Assembly: GCA_964455685.1 (NCBI GenBank)
Contig: CAYVZE010000027.1
Location: 1-32,775, forward strand
Source of the DNA: ZC4RG30 sp964455685
GTDB lineage: Bacteria > Pseudomonadota > Gammaproteobacteria > Steroidobacterales > Steroidobacteraceae
Direction: 5' to 3'
DNA: 32,775 nucleotides
This document shows, in pieces, positions 27,049-32,775 of the stretch (its first letter is position 1; each line of letters starts with the position of its first letter). Under the pieces are notes generated by a model. It was not told the DNA's origin. It made no database searches and saw only the letters and a list, made by a program, of their open reading frames with translations. A program made the position numbers and the translations under genes.

Positions 27049-28071
27049 ATGATCATCGACTGTCACGGCCACTACACCACCGCTCCCCAACCCTTCGTCG
27101 ACTTCCGCGAGGCCCAGAAGGCCGCGCTGAAGGACCCAGTGCAGGCTCCCTCGCGCGAGTCGCTGAAGGTCAGTGACGACGCCATCCGCGAGAGCCTGGA
27201 GAAGGCACAGCTGAAGCTGCAGCGCGAGCGCGGCTCGGACCTCACCATCTTCTCGCCGCGTGCCTCCACCATGGGGCACCACATCGGCACCGAAGCCACC
27301 AGCATCGAGTGGTCGCAGATCCAGAACGACCTGATCGCGCGCGTGGTCGACCTGTACCCGAAGAACTTCGTCGGCGTGTGCATGCTGCCGCAGTCGCCGG
27401 GCTGCTCGCTCGAGGCCAGCGTCAAGGAACTGCAGCGCTGCGCCGACATGGGCTTCATCGGCGCCAACCTCACGCCCGACCCCTCGGGCGGCCACTGGAA
27501 CTCGCCGCCGCTGACCGACCGCTACTGGTACCCGATCTACGAGAAGCTGTGCGAGCTGGACATGCCGGCCATGATCCACGTCTCCGGCTCCTGCAACCCG
27601 GCCTTCCACACCACCGGCGCGCACTACATCAATGCCGATACCACGGCGTTCATGCAGCTGATCCAGGGTGACCTGTTCTCCGACTTCCCGAACCTCAGGC
27701 TGATCATCCCGCACGGCGGCGGCGCGGTGCCCTACCACTGGGGCCGCTACCGCGGCCTGGCACAGGACATGAAGCGCCCGCCGCTCGACACGCACCTGCT
27801 GAAGAACGTGTTCTTCGACACCTGCGTGTACCACCAGCCCGGCATCGACCTGCTGCTGAAGGTGATCCCGGTGGAGAACATCCTGTTCGGATCGGAGATG
27901 GTGGGCGCCGTGCGCGGCGTGGACCCGACCACGGGCTTCAACTACGACGACACCAAGCGCTACATCGACGCCGCGGCGATCTCGGATGCCGACCGCCGGA
28001 AGATCTTCGAGGAGAACGCCTACCGGGTGTACCCGCGCCTGAAGGCGCGCCTCGCCCGCCTGGCGGGATGA
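27049..28071 (+). CDS. ligJ: 4-oxalomesaconate hydratase (LigJ-like)
   Basis: LigJ hydrates 4-oxalomesaconate to 4-carboxy-4-hydroxy-2-oxoadipate in the protocatechuate 4,5-cleavage pathway. The 340-residue protein belongs to the metal-dependent amidohydrolase family. It begins MIIDCHGHY with metal-ligand histidines H6 and H8. It carries long blocks I recall from Sphingobium LigJ: TIFSPRAS, NDLIARVVDLYP, VCMLPQSP, AMIHVSGSCNPAFH, LIIPHGGGAVPYHWGR, VFFDTCVYHQPGI and ENILFGSEMVGAVRG. Length agrees (341). ATG 27049 is the natural N-terminus although the frame is open upstream; its Shine-Dalgarno is weak. The stop overlaps the next gene by four bases. Confidence 0.94.
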   Translation: MIIDCHGHYTTAPQPFVDFREAQKAALKDPVQAPSRESLKVSDDAIRESLEKAQLKLQRERGSDLTIFSPRASTMGHHIGTEATSIEWSQIQNDLIARVVDLYPKNFVGVCMLPQSPGCSLEASVKELQRCADMGFIGANLTPDPSGGHWNSPPLTDRYWYPIYEKLCELDMPAMIHVSGSCNPAFHTTGAHYINADTTAFMQLIQGDLFSDFPNLRLIIPHGGGAVPYHWGRYRGLAQDMKRPPLDTHLLKNVFFDTCVYHQPGIDLLLKVIPVENILFGSEMVGAVRGVDPTTGFNYDDTKRYIDAAAISDADRRKIFEENAYRVYPRLKARLARLAG

Positions 28072-30155
28072 GCACCCCGGCGCAGCCACCGGTGGCGGCC
28101 GTGCGGCCCCACCGGGTCGAGTCCCCGAACGGCACGCGCGAGGATCCGTACTACTGGCTGCGCGATGACACGCGTTCCGACCCCGAGGTACTGGCGTACC
28201 TCGAGGCCGAGAACGCGTGGACCGACGCGGTGCTGGCGCCGCTGAAGCCGCTGCAGGAGCAGATCTACCAGGAGATCATCGGTCGCATCCGCCAGGATGA
28301 CGCCAGCGTGCCCTGGCACAGGAACGGCTACTGGTACTACTGGCGCTACGAGACCGGCGCCAACTATCCCATCCATGCGCGCCGCAAGGGCAGCATGGAG
28401 GCGCCCGAGGAAATCCTGCTCGACGTCAGTGCGCTGGCCGCGCAGCACGATTTCTACCAGGTGGGCGCCTGGGACGTGAGCCCGGACAACCGCCTGCTGG
28501 CCTTCACCGAGGACACGGTGGGCCGCCGCCAGTTCACGCTGCGGGTGAAGGACCTCACCACCGGCGAGATGCTGCCGGACGCCATCCCCAACGTGGAGCC
28601 GGGCGTGGTGTGGGCCGCCGACAGTCGCACGCTGCTGTACGTGGCCAAGGACCCGGTGACCCTGCTGGGGGACACGGTCTGCCGGCATGTGCTGGGCAGT
28701 GACCCGTCCACCGACGTGCGCGTGTACACGCAGGAGGACGACGCGTTCTACACCGGCGTGGGCCGCACCAAGGACGACCGCTACCTGCTGATCGTGTCTT
28801 CCTCCACGGTGTCCACCGAGTACCGGGTCGCCGCCGCCGATGACCCCTCGCTCGCGTTCCGCGTGCTGCTGCCGCGCGAGCGTGACCACGAATACCAGGC
28901 CGAGCACCTGGATGGCCGCTGGATCCTGCTCACCAACTGGCAGGCGAAGAACTTCCGCATCGTCGAGGCGCGCGAGGAGGACCTGCCGCACCGCGAGCGC
29001 TGGCGCGAGCTGGTGGCGCACCGCGACGACGCCTTCATCGAGGGCTTCGACGTGTTCCGGGGCTTCCTCGCGGTGGAGGAACGCTCCGGCGGCCTGCTGA
29101 ACGTGCGCATCCGCGACTGGCAGGGCGGGCGCGAGTTCCTGATCGGGGCGGACGAGTCCTCGTATTCCATCCAGCTCGGCCACAATCCCGGGATCGACAC
29201 CGCCAAGGTGCGCTACCTGTACACCTCGCTGACCACGCCGGTGACCACATACGACTTCGACGTGGCCACGGGCGAGCGCACGCTGCTCAAGCGGGAGCCG
29301 GTGCTGGGCGACTTCAGCCCCGACCAGTACGCCACCGAGCTGCTGTGGGTGCCAGCGCGCGACGGGGCGCGCGTGCCGGTGTCGCTGGTGTACCGGCGCG
29401 ATCTGTTCCGCCGCGACGGCAGCGCGCCGCTGCTGCAGTACGCCTATGGTTCCTACGGCATCTCCAGCGACCCGCGCTTCTCGATCCCGGTGCTGTCGCT
29501 GCTCGACCGCGGCTTTGTCTATGCCATCGCCCACATCCGCGGCGGGCAGGAGATGGGCCGCCGCTGGTACGAGGCAGGCAAGCTGCTGAACAAGCGCAAC
29601 ACCTTCAACGACTTCATCGACGTGACCCGCCACCTGGTGGCGACGGGCTACGCGGATCGAAACCGGGTGTTCGCCCGCGGCGGCAGCGCGGGCGGCCTGC
29701 TGATGGGTGCGGTCGCGAACATGGCACCCGGGGATTACCGCGGCCTGGTCGCGCTGGTGCCCTTCGTCGACATCGTCACCACCATGCTGGACGAGAGCAT
29801 CCCGCTCACCACCAACGAGTATGACGAATGGGGTGACCCGCGCGAGAAGGCGTACTACGACTACATGCTCGGTTATTCGCCTTACGACAACGTGGAGCGC
29901 AAGGCCTATCCCGCCATGTACGTCGGCACCGGCCTGTGGGACAGCCAGGTGCAGTACTTCGAGCCCGCCAAGTGGGTGGCGAAGCTGCGCGCGATGAAGA
30001 CCGACCAGAATCCGCTGGTCCTGCGCACCAACATGGAAGCGGGGCATGGCGGCAAGTCGGGACGCTTCCGCCAGCTCCTGGAAGTTGCCGAGCAATGGGC
30101 CTTCATCCTCGGCCTTGCCGGCGTTTCCGGAAATTCGCCTGCAGTAATGCGTTAA
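28068..30155 (+). CDS. ptrB: Oligopeptidase B-like S9 serine peptidase
   Basis: This is a 695-residue prolyl-oligopeptidase-family enzyme that should cleave short peptides, after basic residues if it is a true oligopeptidase B. The N-terminal block EDPYYWLRDD begins the family pattern. A seven-bladed propeller follows, then the alpha/beta-hydrolase domain with Ser540 in RGGSAGGLLMG, Asp625 in GLWDSQVQYFEP and His660 in EAGHGGKSG. These are each eight residues later than S532, D617 and H652 of E. coli oligopeptidase B. There is no signal peptide, so it is cytoplasmic. It starts at ATG 28068 inside the ligJ stop (ATGA). That coupling to an aromatic catabolic gene is unusual. Confidence 0.92.
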   Translation: MSTPAQPPVAAVRPHRVESPNGTREDPYYWLRDDTRSDPEVLAYLEAENAWTDAVLAPLKPLQEQIYQEIIGRIRQDDASVPWHRNGYWYYWRYETGANYPIHARRKGSMEAPEEILLDVSALAAQHDFYQVGAWDVSPDNRLLAFTEDTVGRRQFTLRVKDLTTGEMLPDAIPNVEPGVVWAADSRTLLYVAKDPVTLLGDTVCRHVLGSDPSTDVRVYTQEDDAFYTGVGRTKDDRYLLIVSSSTVSTEYRVAAADDPSLAFRVLLPRERDHEYQAEHLDGRWILLTNWQAKNFRIVEAREEDLPHRERWRELVAHRDDAFIEGFDVFRGFLAVEERSGGLLNVRIRDWQGGREFLIGADESSYSIQLGHNPGIDTAKVRYLYTSLTTPVTTYDFDVATGERTLLKREPVLGDFSPDQYATELLWVPARDGARVPVSLVYRRDLFRRDGSAPLLQYAYGSYGISSDPRFSIPVLSLLDRGFVYAIAHIRGGQEMGRRWYEAGKLLNKRNTFNDFIDVTRHLVATGYADRNRVFARGGSAGGLLMGAVANMAPGDYRGLVALVPFVDIVTTMLDESIPLTTNEYDEWGDPREKAYYDYMLGYSPYDNVERKAYPAMYVGTGLWDSQVQYFEPAKWVAKLRAMKTDQNPLVLRTNMEAGHGGKSGRFRQLLEVAEQWAFILGLAGVSGNSPAVMR

Positions 30156-30180
30156 CCGAACTCACATCCCGTGCATTTGC

Positions 30181-30207
30181 GGCGCGGGATGGTTATTCTC
30201 CCGCGCC
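30181..30207. other. Inverted repeat upstream of the exported EthD-like genes
   Basis: GGCGCGGGA (30181-30189) and TCCCGCGCC (30199-30207) are perfect 9-bp arms around a 9-base AT-rich centre, in the 111-base gap between ptrB and the first EthD-like gene. An A-run follows on the + strand, so it is not a canonical + strand terminator. It could be an operator or an attenuating mRNA stem. Confidence 0.45.
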
Positions 30208-30266
30208 ACAAAAAACCGGGCCTCGCCAGGATGCGTGCCCTTCGAACAAGGCAAAAGGGGAATCCA

Positions 30267-31070
30267 ATGAAGGCAAGCATTTCGAGGCGGTCCTGGCTCG
30301 CCGGGGCGGGGTATGCGCTGGCGGGCACTGCAGCGGGCCAGATGTTGCTGGGCGTGGCGCGTGCCCAGGACGCGGCGCCACCGCCGGCGGCGCTGTGCAT
30401 GACCATGCTGTTCATGAGCGGCGCGCGCGCGAAGTTCGAAACCGACAAGTACATCAAGCGCCACCTGCCGCTGCTGCGCGAGGTCTATGCCGACAGCGTG
30501 GAGCGCATCGAGGTGCGCACCACCGCCGGCGCGGCGATGGGCGTGCCGCCGGCGATACTGGCGTCGGTCTCGCTGTGGATCCGTGACGTGGCCGGCTTCA
30601 GCCAGCGCCTTGCGGCCAATGCCGGGCGCATCAACCAGGACCTCGATGGCGTCTCGCGCGGCAACCGCCTGGTGCAGGTGGACCGCGTGGCGCTGGAACT
30701 GGGCGAGGCCCGCGACAGCGTGTCGCAGAACGACCATGTGTTCTCGGTGTTCTACCCGTCGTCGATCCCGGCGCGCGGGCAGCCCGCCGAGGCCAGCTTC
30801 GATGCGCGCTACTTCATCGAGGCCTTCCTGCCGAAGATGTACGCGCTGTACGGCTCGAACATCGTGCGCCGCGTGGAGGCCACGCAGGGCCAGGACCAGG
30901 GCGGCGAGAAGGCCGCCAACGTCGCGGCCTACCACCTGGTCATCCGCGACCGCAATGCCTGGGACGGCAAGGCGACCAGTGTCTTCGGCGAGATGCAGAA
31001 GGACGCGGGCAAGTTCACCAACATCATGGTCCCGCTGCTTGCCGACATGCGCGTGAACGCGGTGGCCTGA
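30267..31070 (+). CDS. Tat-exported protein with two EthD-like domains (first paralogue)
   Basis: This encodes 267 residues. The N-terminus (MKASISRRSWLAGAGYALAG) is a twin-arginine signal with R7-R8 and a predicted cut after ARA33, so the protein is probably folded before export to the periplasm. The mature part consists of two similar halves, about 43-150 and 160-265. The first reads KYIKRHLPLLREVYADSVER and then ASVSLWIRDVAGFSQRL, with a late Asn/Leu-Val-Gln-Val-Asp strand. This is the layout of EthD-type dimeric alpha-beta barrel proteins, with the family His at H66. The second half has YFIEAFLPKMYALYG at the same place, without the His. ATG 30267 has AGGGG at 30256-30260 upstream. Its function is unknown. 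Co-location with lig genes suggests it binds or transforms an aromatic compound or lactone. Confidence 0.8.
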   Translation: MKASISRRSWLAGAGYALAGTAAGQMLLGVARAQDAAPPPAALCMTMLFMSGARAKFETDKYIKRHLPLLREVYADSVERIEVRTTAGAAMGVPPAILASVSLWIRDVAGFSQRLAANAGRINQDLDGVSRGNRLVQVDRVALELGEARDSVSQNDHVFSVFYPSSIPARGQPAEASFDARYFIEAFLPKMYALYGSNIVRRVEATQGQDQGGEKAANVAAYHLVIRDRNAWDGKATSVFGEMQKDAGKFTNIMVPLLADMRVNAVA

Positions 31071-31084
31071 GGAGAGTCCTGACA

Positions 31085-31903
31085 ATGACGAACCTGATTG
31101 CAAGGCGCGCGCTCTTGCTGGGCCTGGGACGTGCCGCCACCTTCGGCAGCGTGATGGCGGCGCTGCCGCACCTCGCTCGGGCCGCCCAGGCCGCGCCGGC
31201 GCAGAAGGTGTGCCTGAACATGATCTACCCCTCGGGCGAGGGGCTGGGCTTCGATGCAGATGCCTTCCGCGACCGGCACGTGCCGAAGCTCAAGCAGGCC
31301 TACGGGCCGGCCGTCGAGCGCGTGGAGCTGCGCGTGGCGCCTCCGCCTCCGCCGGCGATGGACGGACAGCCGCAGCAGGCTGCGCCGCTGCTGGCGGCTG
31401 TGAGCATGTGGCTCGGCGACATCGGCGAGTTCATCAACCGCAACCAGGCTTCCGCGCGCGAACTGGCCGCCGACATGGCCACCATCACGCGCAGCGCCCC
31501 CATGGTGCAGTTCGACGTGCTCGAAGGGCAGGCGGGCGAGGCCGCCGGCCGCATCATCGGTGGCAGCACCGTGGTATCGAATTACTTCTTTGCACCGCAG
31601 GATGCCGCCGCCGCCGGCCAGGCGAAGTGGGACGCGGATTACTTCGGCCGCAGCTACCTGCCGAAGCTGATAGAGACCTATGGCGCGGATGCGATCCGGC
31701 GCGCCGAGGTGGTGCGGGGCGAGCTGGCGCAGGGCGGCGGCAAGCCGCTGGTGACCGGCACCATCCACCTCTACGTGAAGGATCCGGCGGCCTATGACGC
31801 GGCGCTGGCCAGGCCGGAAGTGCAGGCGCTGGGCACCGAGGCCCGGCAGCACAGCACACTCAATCCCGTCTCGTTGCTGATGACGGTGCACACCACCGCG
31901 TGA
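31085..31903 (+). CDS. Probable Tat-exported protein with two EthD-like domains (second paralogue)
   Basis: This encodes 272 residues and is a divergent paralogue of the gene 14 bases upstream. The N-terminus (MTNLIARRALLLGLGRAATF) has twin arginines R7-R8 before a hydrophobic stretch and Ala-rich cleavage sites near residue 33, a plausible but less canonical Tat signal. Half one has FRDRHVPKLKQAYGPAVERV with H65, then a Pro-rich loop (APPPPPAM) and AAVSMWLGDIGEFINRN. Half two has YFGRSYLPKLIETYGADAI, where the His is replaced. GAGGAG lies about ten bases before ATG 31085. The tight spacing indicates co-transcription, and perhaps the two products form a hetero-oligomer. I do not recognise a characterised homologue. 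Confidence 0.78.
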   Translation: MTNLIARRALLLGLGRAATFGSVMAALPHLARAAQAAPAQKVCLNMIYPSGEGLGFDADAFRDRHVPKLKQAYGPAVERVELRVAPPPPPAMDGQPQQAAPLLAAVSMWLGDIGEFINRNQASARELAADMATITRSAPMVQFDVLEGQAGEAAGRIIGGSTVVSNYFFAPQDAAAAGQAKWDADYFGRSYLPKLIETYGADAIRRAEVVRGELAQGGGKPLVTGTIHLYVKDPAAYDAALARPEVQALGTEARQHSTLNPVSLLMTVHTTA

Positions 31904-31913
31904 TGCGGCGGGA

Positions 31914-31939
31914 GCGGCCCGGGCGCAGGCCCGGGCCGC
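31914..31939. terminator. GC-rich hairpin between convergent genes
   Basis: GCGGCCCGGGC (31914-31924) and GCCCGGGCCGC (31929-31939) form a perfect 11-bp stem with a GCAG loop. It lies between the second EthD-like gene and ligK, which converge. There is no T-run, so termination may be inefficient or rho-assisted. Confidence 0.6.
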
Positions 31940-31945
31940 GGGCCT

Positions 31946-32623
31946 TCAGATGTACTTCAGGCCCAGTTCCGCCAGCTTCTCGCGGAACTTGTAGATGTCC
32001 ATGCCGAGCTCGCCGGCGGCGAGGCGCTTGCGCTTCTCTTCCTCGTTGGCGACGCGCCGGGCGGCGGCCTCGGCCACCTTCGGCGCCTCCTCGCGGCGGA
32101 CCACGCACACGCCGTCATCATCGGCGACGATCACGTCGCCCGGGTTGATCACCTGCGCGGCGCAGATCACCGGCACGTTCACCGAGCCCAGGCTGGCCTT
32201 GATGGTGCCCTGGGCGTAGATGCACTTGCTCCACACCGGGAAGTCCATCTCCTTGAGCGTGGCCACGTCGCGCACGCCGGCGTCGATGACCAGCGCCTGC
32301 ACGCCGCGGGCCTTCAGCGAAGTGGCCAGCAGGTCGCCGAAGTAGCCGTCGCTGCAGGGGGAGGTGGGCGCTACCACCAGGATGTCGCCGGGTTTGCAGA
32401 CCTCCACGGCCACGTGGATCATCCAGTTGTCTCCCGGGGGCGAGGACACGGTCACCGCCGGGCCGGCGATGGACTTGCCCGCGTAGATCGGCCGCATGTA
32501 CGGCGCCAGCAGGCCCGTGCGGCCCTGCGCCTCGTGCACCGTGGCAACGCCGTATCCGGCCAGGGCCTTGCAGACCTCGGCATCCGGACGGGGAATCTCG
32601 CGCACGCAGACGTGCTTGCTCAT
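31946..32623 (-). CDS. ligK: 4-carboxy-4-hydroxy-2-oxoadipate aldolase (LigK-like)
   Basis: LigK performs the last step of protocatechuate 4,5-cleavage, splitting 4-carboxy-4-hydroxy-2-oxoadipate into pyruvate and oxaloacetate; the family also decarboxylates oxaloacetate. The 225-residue RraA-fold class II aldolase has GVATVHEAQGRTGLLA, YMRPIYAGKSIAGPAVTV, PPGDNWMIHVAVE, GYFGDLLATS and the metal/substrate block ALVIDAGVRD. NPGDVIVADDDGVCVV follows near the C-terminus. ATG 32623 is chosen for its AAGGAG at seven bases; the frame extends 12 codons further without similarity. The Shine-Dalgarno overlaps the TAA of the upstream gene, ten bases away, so the two are coupled. Confidence 0.94.
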   Translation of the reverse strand: MSKHVCVREIPRPDAEVCKALAGYGVATVHEAQGRTGLLAPYMRPIYAGKSIAGPAVTVSSPPGDNWMIHVAVEVCKPGDILVVAPTSPCSDGYFGDLLATSLKARGVQALVIDAGVRDVATLKEMDFPVWSKCIYAQGTIKASLGSVNVPVICAAQVINPGDVIVADDDGVCVVRREEAPKVAEAAARRVANEEEKRKRLAAGELGMDIYKFREKLAELGLKYI

Positions 32624-32633
32624 CGTTTTCTCC

Positions 32634-32775
32634 TTACAGCTTGAACACGCGCCGCGCATTGCCCTCGAAGAAGGCCTGCTTGTCGGCAGCGGGAATGGTC
32701 ATGGCGTCGCAGATCGCGACTTCCTCGGGAACGTACTGGTACGGGTAGTCCATCGCGTACATCACGCGCTCGACG
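32634..32775 (-). CDS. Amidohydrolase-family protein, 3' end; resembles 5-carboxyvanillate decarboxylase
   Basis: Only the last 46 residues are in the window. They begin VERVMYAMDYPYQYVPEEV and end FFEGNARRVFKL before a TAA at 32634-32636. The MDYPYQY block, with the Asp that binds metal, and the F-x-GNA-x-R-V-F ending are typical of the metal-dependent amidohydrolase superfamily that includes LigW-type non-oxidative decarboxylases. LigI, the pyrone hydrolase of the pathway, has a different ending (a SDWPH-type block), so this is probably not ligI. A LigW-like enzyme would make vanillate from 5-carboxyvanillate, upstream of protocatechuate. It lies directly upstream of ligK in the same operon. 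Confidence 0.6.
   Translation of the reverse strand, partial: VERVMYAMDYPYQYVPEEVAICDAMTIPAADKQAFFEGNARRVFKL

Noticed and set aside
32634..32775. The terminal amidohydrolase fragment considered as ligI
   Set aside because: Its MDYPYQY block and C-terminus do not match what I know of pyrone dicarboxylate hydrolase, which has an SDWPH-type block; a LigW-like enzyme fits better.

Overview
This window is high-GC, almost wall-to-wall coding bacterial chromosome. The ruvCAB-ybgC-tolQRAB-pal-cpoB-queE-queC-tRNA-Lys order is the one known from Pseudomonas-type Gammaproteobacteria, and a RelA-type (E-x-D-D) synthetase sits next to it. I therefore infer a gammaproteobacterium, probably an environmental lineage that degrades aromatic compounds. 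I cannot place it to family. Codon use looks even throughout, and I see no transposase, integrase, phage gene or CRISPR array.

Region 1 (1-4211, + strand) is the 2-oxoglutarate dehydrogenase complex: the 3' part of sucA (E1), then complete sucB (E2) and lpdA (E3). Region 2 (4248-6233, - strand) is relA, convergent with lpdA and divergent from ruvC, with facing -10-like elements in a 22-bp gap. Region 3 (6256-15052, + strand) runs ruvC-ruvA-ruvB, ybgC, tolQ-tolR-tolA-tolB-pal-cpoB (envelope constriction), queE-queC (queuosine precursor synthesis) and tRNA-Lys(UUU). Most junctions there are 4-base start/stop overlaps, suggesting translational coupling.

Region 4 (15053-15619) is the largest mainly non-coding stretch. 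It holds several inverted repeats, a 59-residue zinc-ribbon gene on the - strand with a perfect Shine-Dalgarno, and possibly a frameshifted second zinc ribbon. Region 5 (15620-21620, + strand) is a complete group-2 Mrp/Pha cation/proton antiporter operon (fused A-B, then C, D, E, F, G). It meets a convergent gamma-glutamyltransferase gene, and the two stop codons share one CTAG.

Region 6 (23450-32775) is an aromatic catabolic region. ligC, ligJ and ligK encode three steps of the protocatechuate 4,5-cleavage pathway (semialdehyde to pyrone dicarboxylate; oxalomesaconate to carboxy-hydroxy-oxoadipate; then aldol cleavage to pyruvate and oxaloacetate). Around them lie an aldehyde dehydrogenase, an aldo/keto reductase, an oligopeptidase B whose start overlaps the ligJ stop, and the 3' end of an amidohydrolase resembling 5-carboxyvanillate decarboxylase. 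Two adjacent paralogous genes encode probably Tat-exported proteins, each made of two EthD-like (dimeric alpha-beta barrel) halves. The ring-cleavage dioxygenase (ligAB) and the pyrone hydrolase (ligI) are not in the window. The Tat-exported double-EthD pair is the most likely undescribed element here.
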